Of a DNA stretch of 5,686 nt, positions 1-5,686 are shown piece by piece. The DNA lies in NCBI GenBank assembly GCA_946482635.1, contig CAMLSG010000280.1, positions 1-5,686 on the forward strand, in the 5' to 3' direction. Numbering within the stretch: the first letter of the stretch is position 1; each line of letters starts with the position of its first letter. Position numbers and translations under genes: made by a program. The notes beneath the pieces are model-generated. The model did no database searches. It was not told the DNA's origin and saw only the letters and a program-made list of their open reading frames with translations. Source of the DNA: an uncultured Duganella sp. (GTDB lineage Bacteria; Pseudomonadota; Gammaproteobacteria; Burkholderiales; Burkholderiaceae).

Positions 1-105
1 AACCCGCTGAACCCGAAGTACCAGCTTTTCATCAAGCTGTGGAAGGCAATGCCGCTGCCGCTGGCCAACGCGCTCGGCCCTTTCATCGTCAAGAACCTGG
101 GGTAA
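1..105 (+). CDS. FemAB-like XrtA/PEP-CTERM system-associated protein (3' end only)
   Basis: Only the last 34 codons and the TAA stop at 103-105 lie in the window; the frame is open from base 1. The visible tail begins NPLNPKYQLFIKLW, continues through a PLPLANALGP stretch and ends in IVKNLG. I recognise this as the C-terminus of the FemAB-like family found in exosortase A loci (the TIGR03019 type), a GNAT-fold relative of the FemABX aminoacyl transferases that build cell-wall peptide bridges. Its substrate in these loci is not established. The stop is 3 nt upstream of the next gene's start, so the two are almost certainly co-transcribed. The position just upstream of an Stp1 glycosyltransferase and exosortase A is typical and supports the call. 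The catalytic region is outside the window, so intactness cannot be judged. Confidence 0.75.
   Translation, partial: NPLNPKYQLFIKLWKAMPLPLANALGPFIVKNLG
99..102 (+). promoter_or_regulatory. Weak Shine-Dalgarno (GGGG) for the GTG start at 109
   Basis: A GGGG run overlaps the last codons of the FemAB-like gene and sits 6 nt before the GTG at 109. It is the only G-rich stretch at a usable distance and supports GTG 109 over the first in-frame ATG at 139. Starting at 139 would remove the conserved first beta strand of the glycosyltransferase. The match to the consensus is poor, so initiation may also rely on ribosomes that have just terminated at 103-105. Confidence 0.4.
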
Positions 106-108
106 ATC

Positions 109-1353
109 GTGGAAGACCTGCTGCTGCTGGTGCATCGCATGCCCTATCCGCCGAACAAGGGCGACAAGATCCGCTCCTGGCACTTGCTCAGGCACCTGGC
201 GCAACGCTATCGCGTGCACCTGGCCACCTTCGTCGACGACCCCGACGACTGGCAGCATGTGCCGGCCGTGCAGGCGCTGTGCGCCTCCTCGCATTTCGCG
301 CCGCTGTCGCCGCGCGCGGCGCGCGTGCGCAGCCTCGGCGCGCTGCTGCGCAACCGTTCGCTGTCCTATGACTACTACCGCAACGCCGGCCTGCAAGGCT
401 GGGTGAACCAGGCCATGCAGCAGCACGGCATCGGCCGCATCGTGGTGTTTTCCTCGCCGATGGCGCAGTATGCCGAGGCCTGGCCGCAAGCGCGCCGCGT
501 GATCGATTTCTGCGACGTCGACTCCGACAAGTGGCGCCAGTACGCCGAGCGCAAGCCATGGCCTGCCAGCGTGCTGTTCGGCTACGAAGCCAGCCGCCTG
601 CTGCGCTATGAGCGCCAGGTGGCCGCCAGTTTTGACGCCTCGCTGTTCGTATCGGCGCCGGAGGCCGAATTGTTCCGCCGCCTGGCGCCGGAAAGCGCAG
701 CGCGCACCGGCGCCTTCAGCAACGGCGTCGACACTGCCTTCTTCGCACCGGGCGACTATGCCAATCCCTATGCGCCCGGCGAGAAAGCGCTGGTGTTCTG
801 TGGCGCCATGGATTACTGGCCGAACATCGATGCCGTGCAATGGTTCGCGGCCGAAGTGCTGCCGGCCCTGCGCGCGCGCGACCCGGCGGTGCGCTTCGTG
901 ATCGTCGGCGCCCGTCCCTCGCCCGACGTGCAGGCGCTGGCGGCGCAGCCAGGCATCACGGTCACCGGCACGGTGCCCGATGTGCGCGCCTACGTGGCGC
1001 ATGCCGCCCTGTCGGTGGCGCCGCTGCGCATCGCGCGCGGCATCCAGAACAAGGTGCTGGAGGCGATGGCGATGGGCAAGGCCGTGCTGGTCACGCCGCA
1101 GGCGCTGGAGGGCATCGATGCCGAGGCGGGGCGCGAACTGCTGCTGGCCGAACCGGCGGCGCAATGGATCGCTGCCGCGGCGCAGGCGCTGGCTGGCCCG
1201 CCAGCGGCGCGCGAAGCCCTGGGCCGTGCGGCGCGCGCGCGCGTGGTGGCCGATTACAGCTGGGACGCCCGCCTGGCGCCGCTGGACCGCATGATCGAAA
1301 CTCCTGCTGCGCAAGACGCTGGCGCGGCCCAAGCCTTATGGACCCCGGCATGA
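109..1353 (+). CDS. XrtA/PEP-CTERM system-associated glycosyltransferase, Stp1 type (TIGR03087-like)
   Basis: Predicted 414-residue cytoplasmic GT-B glycosyltransferase that transfers a sugar from an activated donor to a growing exopolysaccharide intermediate; donor and acceptor are unknown. The N-terminal acceptor-side domain (about 1-200) opens with the family signature HRMPYPPNKGDKIRSWHLL (9-27) and has SSPMAQYA (115-122) and DFCDVDSDKW (133-142). The C-terminal domain (about 225-395) has FCGAMDYWPNIDAVQWF (230-246), a Rossmann-like VRFVIVGA strand (261-268) and the donor-loop segment RIARGIQNKVLEAMAMGK (307-324). The GTG start gives the normal N-terminus for the family. The acidic pair of the GT4 EX7E motif is incomplete: Glu318 is present, but the position seven residues before the LEAM segment is Arg310. 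Length and motifs look intact. It lies 3 nt after the FemAB-like stop and overlaps exosortase A by 4 nt. Family assignment is strong; the sugar specificity cannot be read from sequence. Confidence 0.88.
   Translation: MEDLLLLVHRMPYPPNKGDKIRSWHLLRHLAQRYRVHLATFVDDPDDWQHVPAVQALCASSHFAPLSPRAARVRSLGALLRNRSLSYDYYRNAGLQGWVNQAMQQHGIGRIVVFSSPMAQYAEAWPQARRVIDFCDVDSDKWRQYAERKPWPASVLFGYEASRLLRYERQVAASFDASLFVSAPEAELFRRLAPESAARTGAFSNGVDTAFFAPGDYANPYAPGEKALVFCGAMDYWPNIDAVQWFAAEVLPALRARDPAVRFVIVGARPSPDVQALAAQPGITVTGTVPDVRAYVAHAALSVAPLRIARGIQNKVLEAMAMGKAVLVTPQALEGIDAEAGRELLLAEPAAQWIAAAAQALAGPPAAREALGRAARARVVADYSWDARLAPLDRMIETPAAQDAGAAQALWTPA
1350..1353 (+). promoter_or_regulatory. ATGA stop/start overlap coupling stp1 to xrtA
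   Basis: The TGA stop of the Stp1 gene (1351-1353) overlaps the ATG of exosortase A (1350-1352). This arrangement normally indicates termination-reinitiation coupling, giving matched amounts of the two proteins. A minimal GGA at 1340-1342 lies 7 nt upstream. An in-frame ATG at 1338 would add only four residues and has no G-rich leader, so 1350 is preferred. Confidence 0.7.
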
Positions 1354-2903
1354 ATACCGTACCTTCCCCCGGAGCCGGCGCCGTTCCCGGCGCGGCGCCA
1401 GCCCATGGCCCGCTGGCGGGCAGCCGCAATGCGCTGCTGGTGGCGCTGGTCATGCTGCTGCCGTTGCTGGTATTCCATGAGACGGCGCTGAGCGTGGCCG
1501 AAATCTGGCAGCGCTCGGAGACCTTCGCGCATGGCTTCCTGATCCTGCCGATCAGCCTGTGGCTGGTGTGGCGCCAGCGCGCAGCGCTGCAGCAGATGCC
1601 GCTGCAGCCTTGCTGGCCTGCCTTGCTGCTGCTGGCGGCCTGCGGCGCGGCCTGGCTGCTGGCCGACCTGGCCGAGGTGGGCATCGTGCGCCAGTACGCG
1701 CTGGCCGCCATGCTGCCGCTGACCGTGCTGGCCGTGCTGGGCAAGCGCCTTGCCGGCGCCCTGCTGTTCCCGCTGGCCTTCATCCTGTTCGCGGTGCCGG
1801 TCGGCGAAAGCCTGGTGCCGCCGCTGATTGACCTGACGGCCAACTTCACGGTCGATGCGCTGCGCCTGACCGGCATCCCGGTCCTGCGCGACGGCAATAA
1901 CTTCTCCATTCCAAGCGGCAACTGGTCGGTGGTGGATGCCTGCAGCGGCCTGCGCTACCTGATCTCGTCGATCACCCTGGGCTGCCTGTTCGCCTACCTG
2001 AGCTACCGCACGGCCTGGCGCCGCAGCGCCTTCGTGCTGGCCTCGATCCTGGTGCCGATCGCGGCCAACGGCGTGCGCGCCTACATGATCGTGATGATGG
2101 GCCACCTGAGCGGCATGACCCTGGCGGTGGGCGTCGACCACCTGATTTACGGCTGGGTGTTTTTCGGCATCGTGATGCTGCTGCTGTTCTGGGTCGGCAG
2201 CTTCTGGCGCGAAGATGGCCAGGCCGCGGCCGGCGTGCCGGCTGCCGCTGGTGCCGCGCTGCCCCTGCCATTGCGCCCGATGGCAGGCAGTGCCGCCGCC
2301 GTGCTGGCGGTGCTGCTGGCCTGGCCGGCACTGGCTGCCCGCGCCGACCAGGCCCAGCCGGCCGCGCCGCCCGCCAGGCTGGTGCTGGCCTCGCCCACGC
2401 CGCCGGGCGAACCGTTCACGGCCTGGGAACCGGACTACGCTCCGGCCAGCAGCACGCTGCGCCAGTTCCATGCCGGCGCCCAGCCCGTTGGCCTGACGGT
2501 GCTGTTCTATCGCGACGTGCCGGGCGGCTCCAGGCTGGTCAGCTCGACCAACCGTTTCAGCCAGTCCAAGGGCGCCTACCGCGAAAACAGCGCCGACCTG
2601 CGCGACGAAAGCTTCGGCGGCCGCCACATGGCCGTGCGCGAAGCCATGCTGGGCGTCGAGGGCCGGCGCCTGCTGGTGTGGCAGTGGTACTGGGTCAGCG
2701 GCAGCATGACCAGCAGCAATTACGTGGGCAAGCTGCTGCAGATCAAGGGCAAGCTGTTGGCTGGCAACGGCGATGGCGCGGCCGTCATGGTGTTTTCGCC
2801 CTACGATGAAGACCCGGCTGCGGCGCGCGCCGCCATGCGGGCCTTCCTGGATAGCAACCTCGAGCCGCTGGACCAGGCCCTGGCCAGCACGCGCCGTCCC
2901 TGA
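1350..2903 (+). CDS. xrtA: Exosortase A with C-terminal EpsI domain
   Basis: Predicted 517-residue inner-membrane transpeptidase/protease that recognises and processes C-terminal PEP-CTERM sorting signals on exported proteins. After a Pro/Ala/Gly-rich N-terminus (1-25), about eight hydrophobic segments are visible near 28-46, 61-76, 88-106, 114-131, 134-151, 202-217, 226-246 and 265-284. The exosortase triad is complete: Cys198 in VVDACSGLRY, Arg243 in ANGVRAYMIVMMGH and His264 in VDHLIYGW. The early FAHGF motif (59-63) is also family-typical. A further hydrophobic segment (313-330) leads into a roughly 180-residue EpsI-like domain (about 335-510). That domain has a VGLTVLFYRD strand (380-389), an NRF segment (401-403) and a WQWYWVSG segment (444-451), and is probably periplasmic. 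EpsI is a separate protein in some loci, and its biochemical role is not settled. The start at 1350 is chosen from the ATGA overlap. The next gene begins 9 nt after the stop. Assignment is confident for exosortase and slightly less so for the exact EpsI boundary. Confidence 0.93.
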   Translation: MNTVPSPGAGAVPGAAPAHGPLAGSRNALLVALVMLLPLLVFHETALSVAEIWQRSETFAHGFLILPISLWLVWRQRAALQQMPLQPCWPALLLLAACGAAWLLADLAEVGIVRQYALAAMLPLTVLAVLGKRLAGALLFPLAFILFAVPVGESLVPPLIDLTANFTVDALRLTGIPVLRDGNNFSIPSGNWSVVDACSGLRYLISSITLGCLFAYLSYRTAWRRSAFVLASILVPIAANGVRAYMIVMMGHLSGMTLAVGVDHLIYGWVFFGIVMLLLFWVGSFWREDGQAAAGVPAAAGAALPLPLRPMAGSAAAVLAVLLAWPALAARADQAQPAAPPARLVLASPTPPGEPFTAWEPDYAPASSTLRQFHAGAQPVGLTVLFYRDVPGGSRLVSSTNRFSQSKGAYRENSADLRDESFGGRHMAVREAMLGVEGRRLLVWQWYWVSGSMTSSNYVGKLLQIKGKLLAGNGDGAAVMVFSPYDEDPAAARAAMRAFLDSNLEPLDQALASTRRP

Positions 2904-2912
2904 TTGCCTGCC

Positions 2913-4082
2913 ATGAACGACATCCCACTGATCGTCCACCTGACGTATGCGCTCGATTTTGGCGGCATGGAAAACCTCATGGTCGAGCGCATCAACCGCA
3001 TGCCGGCCGAGCGCTACCGCCACGCCATCGTGTGCCTGACGCGCGTCAACCCGGACTTCGTCAAGCGCATCAGCAAGCCCGGCGTGGCCGTGCACACGCT
3101 GGGCAAGCAGCCCGGCCTGTCGCCCGCCACCCACGGCGTGCTGTGGCGCCTGTTGCGCGCGCTGCAGCCGGCCGTGCTGCACACCTATAATTTCTCGGCC
3201 ATCGAATATGCGCCGACCGCGCTGCTGGCCGGGGTGCCGGTGCGCGTCAACGGCGCCCATGGCCGCGACCACACCGATCCGGACGGCAGCAACCGCAAGC
3301 ACAATTTCCTGCGCCGCCTGATGCTGCCGTTCTATGACGTGTGCTACGCCAATTCGGCCGCCATGGAGCAGTGGAACCGCGACGTGATCGGCGTGCCGCC
3401 TGCCAAGAGCCGCATGCTGGCCAACGGCATCGACGCCGAGCGCTTCCGCGTGCGCGGCGAAGGCGAGGCGCGTCCCTTCTTCAACAATGGCGAGATCGTG
3501 ATCGGCAGCGTCGGCCGGGTGCAGGACGTGAAGGACCACGCCACCCTGATGGATGCCTTCCTGCTGTTGCGCGACATGCTGCCGCAGCAGCGCGAGCGCC
3601 TGCGCCTGGCGGTGGTCGGCGACGGCCCGCTGCTGCAGAAGCTGCGCGACAAGGCGGCGGCGGCCGGCATTGCCGACGCAGTCTGGCTGCCGGGCGCGCG
3701 CAACGACGTGCCGGACATCCTGCGCAGCTTCGACGTGTTTGTCATGTCTTCGATCGCCGAAGGCACGCCTGGCTCCGCGCTGGAAGCGATGGCCAGCGGC
3801 CTGCCCGTGGTGGGCACGCGCGTGGGCGGCATTCCGGAAGTGATCGACAACGGCGTCACCGGCCAGCTGGTGCCGCCGTCGAATGCGGCGGCGATGGCCT
3901 GCGCACTGAAACACTATGTGGAAGCGCCTGCGCTGGCGCGCCGCCACGGCCAGGCCGGGCGCGAGCGCGTGCTGCGCAAATACAGCATGCCGGCCATGGT
4001 GGCCGGCTACCAGGACATGTACGACAGCTTGTGCGAACGCAAGCTCAAGATAAGAAAGCCGGTACCATCATGTGCGGAATAA
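2913..4082 (+). CDS. XrtA/PEP-CTERM system-associated GT4 glycosyltransferase, Stp2 type (TIGR03088-like)
   Basis: Predicted 389-residue cytoplasmic GT-B retaining glycosyltransferase acting on the same exopolysaccharide as its neighbours; the sugar is unknown. The N-terminus PLIVHLTYALDFGGMENL (4-21) carries the glycine loop typical of GT4 enzymes, followed by INRMP (27-31). Further along are LHTYNF (89-94) on the acceptor side and NGID (171-174) near the linker. The donor domain begins at IVIGSVGRVQDVKDH (195-209), with VVGDGPL (234-240). The catalytic EX7E motif is intact, with Glu283 and Glu291 in AEGTPGSALEAMASGLPVV (282-300), followed by GTRVGGIPEVI (301-311). I chose ATG 2913 because it gives the usual short lead-in to the first strand. 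An in-frame TTG at 2904 directly after the xrtA stop would add only three residues. No clear Shine-Dalgarno precedes it, suggesting coupling to xrtA translation. The last 13 nt overlap the next gene in another frame. Confidence 0.9.
   Translation: MNDIPLIVHLTYALDFGGMENLMVERINRMPAERYRHAIVCLTRVNPDFVKRISKPGVAVHTLGKQPGLSPATHGVLWRLLRALQPAVLHTYNFSAIEYAPTALLAGVPVRVNGAHGRDHTDPDGSNRKHNFLRRLMLPFYDVCYANSAAMEQWNRDVIGVPPAKSRMLANGIDAERFRVRGEGEARPFFNNGEIVIGSVGRVQDVKDHATLMDAFLLLRDMLPQQRERLRLAVVGDGPLLQKLRDKAAAAGIADAVWLPGARNDVPDILRSFDVFVMSSIAEGTPGSALEAMASGLPVVGTRVGGIPEVIDNGVTGQLVPPSNAAAMACALKHYVEAPALARRHGQAGRERVLRKYSMPAMVAGYQDMYDSLCERKLKIRKPVPSCAE
4070..4082 (+). promoter_or_regulatory. 13-nt overlap coupling stp2 to the amidotransferase gene
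   Basis: The amidotransferase ATG (4070-4072) lies inside the Stp2 gene, whose TAA stop is at 4080-4082 in a different frame. The start is fixed by protein logic: it places Cys at position 2, as glutamine amidotransferases of this class require. A purine-rich AAGAAAG at 4052-4058 could act as a ribosome binding site, with spacing of about 11 nt that is longer than usual. Confidence 0.65.
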
Positions 4083-5686
4083 CGGGGATCATGGATGCGC
4101 GCGGCGCGCGCGCGGTGGACGAGGCGCTGCTGCGCCGCATGAACGACACCCAGCACCATCGCGGGCCCGACGAAGGCGATACCTACGTCGAGCCGGGCGT
4201 GGGCTTCGGCCACCGCCGCCTGTCGGTGATCGACATTGCGATGGGCCAGCAGCCGCTCGGCAACGAGGACGGCAGCGTGATGGTCTGCTACAACGGCGAG
4301 ATCTACAACTACCGCGAACTGACCGCGCAGCTGAAGGCGCTCGGCCACACCTTCAAGACCAAGAGCGACACCGAAGTGATCGTGCACGCCTGGGAAGAAT
4401 GGGGCGAGGACTGCGTGCACCATTTCCGCGGCATGTTCGCCATCGGCCTGTGGGACCGCAACAAGCAGGTGATGTTCCTGGCGCGCGACCGCCTGGGCGT
4501 CAAGCCGCTGTACTACGCCATGACGCCGGACGGCTGGTTCGCCTTCAGCTCGGAACTGAAGGCGCTGCGCATGCATCCTTCGCTGCCGCGCGAGATCGAC
4601 CCGCAGGCGGTGGAGGATTATTTCGCCTACGGCTATGTGCCGGAACCGAAGACCATCTACAAGGGCGCGCTGAAGCTCTCGCCCGGCTTCCGCCTGGTCC
4701 AGAAAGTCGGCGCGCCGCTGGCCGCGCCGGAGCAGTTCTGGGACGTGCCGTTCAAGCTGCACGAAAAGATGACCGAGAGCGACGCCCAGGGCGAGCTGGT
4801 GGAGCGCCTGCGCGAGGCGGTCAAGATCCGCCTGGTGGCCGAAGTGCCGCTGGGCGCCTTCCTGTCCGGCGGCGTCGATTCGTCCGCCGTGGTGGCGATG
4901 ATGGCCGGCCTCGACGAAGGCGCCGTGCATACCTGCTCGATCGCCTTCAAGGACAAGGCTTTCGACGAGTCGGAATACGCGCAGCAGGTGGCGCAGCTGT
5001 ACCAGACCGACCACTTCGTGGAAACCGTCGACACCGACGACTACGGCCTGCTCGACACCCTGGCCCACCTGTACGACGAGCCGTACGCCGACAGCTCGGC
5101 GATCCCGACCTACCGCGTGTGCCAGCTGGCGCGCAAGCGCGTCACGGTGGCGCTGTCGGGCGATGGCGGCGACGAAAACCTGGCCGGCTACCGCCGCTAC
5201 CGCTACGCGATGGCGGAGCAGAGCGTGCGCGGGCGCATCCCGGAAGCGCTGCGCAAGCCGGTGTTCGGCACCCTGGGCCGGGTGTATCCGAAGGCCGACT
5301 GGGCGCCGCGCGTGTTCCGCGCCAAGACCACTTTCGAAGCGCTGTCGCGCGACCTGGTGGAAGGCTATTTCCACGGCGTGTCGATCATGTCGGACGCCAT
5401 GCGCGCGCGCCTGTTCTCGCCGAAGTTCCGCGCCGGCCTGCAAGGGTACAGCGCGATCGACGTGATGCGCGGCCATGCGGCCAGGTCGCCGACCGACGAT
5501 CCGCTGTCGATGATCCAGTACCTGGACATGAAGACCTACCTGCCGGGCGACATCCTGACCAAGGTCGACCGCGCCTCGATGGCGCACGCGCTGGAAGTGC
5601 GGGTGCCGCTGCTGGACCACAAGCTGGTCGAATGGATTTCCGGCCTGCCGCCGGAGATGAAGCTGAAGGGCAGCGAAGGCAAGTAC
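4070..5686 (+). CDS. Asparagine synthetase B-like amidotransferase, XrtA system-associated (3' end missing)
   Basis: A class II glutamine amidotransferase fused to an AsnB-type ATP-dependent synthetase. It hydrolyses glutamine to ammonia and uses ATP to amidate a carboxylate. In exosortase loci (TIGR03108-like) the acceptor is probably a polysaccharide precursor or another surface component, not free aspartate; that is inference. The N-terminal glutaminase domain shows Cys2 in MCGITG, RGPDEG (31-36), HRRLSVID (48-55), NGEIYN (75-80) and SDTEVI (99-104). The synthetase domain has the ATP-pyrophosphatase P-loop SGGVDSS (266-272), the LSGDGGDE motif (362-369) and LTKVDRASMAHALEVRVPLLD (496-516; key residues Lys498, Asp500, Arg501, Glu509). 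The frame is open to the last base, giving 539 residues. Relatives are about 600-650 long, so roughly the last 60-110 residues lie outside. It overlaps the Stp2 gene by 13 nt. Everything visible looks intact. Confidence 0.9.
   Translation, partial: MCGITGIMDARGARAVDEALLRRMNDTQHHRGPDEGDTYVEPGVGFGHRRLSVIDIAMGQQPLGNEDGSVMVCYNGEIYNYRELTAQLKALGHTFKTKSDTEVIVHAWEEWGEDCVHHFRGMFAIGLWDRNKQVMFLARDRLGVKPLYYAMTPDGWFAFSSELKALRMHPSLPREIDPQAVEDYFAYGYVPEPKTIYKGALKLSPGFRLVQKVGAPLAAPEQFWDVPFKLHEKMTESDAQGELVERLREAVKIRLVAEVPLGAFLSGGVDSSAVVAMMAGLDEGAVHTCSIAFKDKAFDESEYAQQVAQLYQTDHFVETVDTDDYGLLDTLAHLYDEPYADSSAIPTYRVCQLARKRVTVALSGDGGDENLAGYRRYRYAMAEQSVRGRIPEALRKPVFGTLGRVYPKADWAPRVFRAKTTFEALSRDLVEGYFHGVSIMSDAMRARLFSPKFRAGLQGYSAIDVMRGHAARSPTDDPLSMIQYLDMKTYLPGDILTKVDRASMAHALEVRVPLLDHKLVEWISGLPPEMKLKGSEGKY

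Noticed and set aside
178..187. TGGCAC followed by TTGC, reminiscent of a sigma-54 promoter
   Set aside because: The two boxes are directly adjacent, whereas a sigma-54 site needs a gap of about five bases between them. The site also lies inside the conserved N-terminal coding region of stp1.
840..1349. Upstream in-frame extension of xrtA through the end of stp1
   Set aside because: The frame stays open, but the extra residues are Gly/Ala/Arg-rich and carry no domain. The region is fully explained by the Stp1 donor domain in another frame.
1254..3947. Very long minus-strand open frame (897 codons) opposite xrtA and stp2
   Set aside because: Its translation is low-complexity, rich in His, Gln, Arg, Ala and Gly, and has no recognisable domain. 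It lies antisense to genes with intact catalytic motifs. Long antisense frames are expected where third codon positions are mostly G or C.
4098..4114. Alternating GC run (GCGCGC tract), also seen near 1230
   Set aside because: These are Arg and Ala codons in a GC-rich genome and occur in several genes here. There is no sign of a repeat unit or regulatory role.
4637..4648. VPEP tetrapeptide in the amidotransferase (residues 190-193), resembling a PEP-CTERM signal
   Set aside because: It is internal in a soluble enzyme, has no following membrane helix and Arg-rich tail, and sits where AsnB-like proteins usually have a similar Pro-rich loop. No PEP-CTERM substrate is encoded in the window.
4007..5620. 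Long minus-strand open frame (537 codons) opposite the amidotransferase gene
   Set aside because: It has the same composition artefact. The + strand frame encodes a complete glutaminase and ATP-pyrophosphatase motif set, while the antisense product resembles nothing.

Overview
The window is a high-GC, gene-dense piece of a betaproteobacterial exosortase A (XrtA/PEP-CTERM) exopolysaccharide locus. GC-rich third codon positions and the protein types fit Oxalobacteraceae (Massilia/Duganella/Janthinobacterium group). The genus is inferred from general resemblance, not from a search.

All five genes read on the + strand with almost no intergenic DNA. (1) 1-105 is the last 34 codons of a FemAB-like XrtA-associated protein. 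(2) 109-1353 is an Stp1-type glycosyltransferase with a GTG start. (3) 1350-2903 is exosortase A carrying a C-terminal EpsI domain. (4) 2913-4082 is an Stp2-type GT4 glycosyltransferase. (5) 4070 to the window end is a class B asparagine synthetase-like amidotransferase, cut by the window edge after 539 codons.

The junctions are a 3-nt gap, a 4-nt ATGA overlap, a 9-nt gap and a 13-nt overlap. This is the signature of one polycistronic, translationally coupled operon. No stretch longer than 9 nt lacks a gene, and I see no internal promoter, terminator, RNA gene, repeat array or mobile element.

The expected joint role, from family knowledge, is as follows. The two glycosyltransferases build a surface polysaccharide repeat on the cytoplasmic side, and the amidotransferase may amidate a sugar acid or another carboxylate. 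The FemAB-like protein probably transfers an acyl or aminoacyl group. The membrane protease-like exosortase cleaves the C-terminal PEP-CTERM sorting signal from exported proteins encoded elsewhere. This is a canonical order for the system, so I do not claim a new system. The points most worth a second look are the XrtA-EpsI fusion, the degenerate donor-site motif in Stp1 and the possible amidated sugar acid in the polymer.
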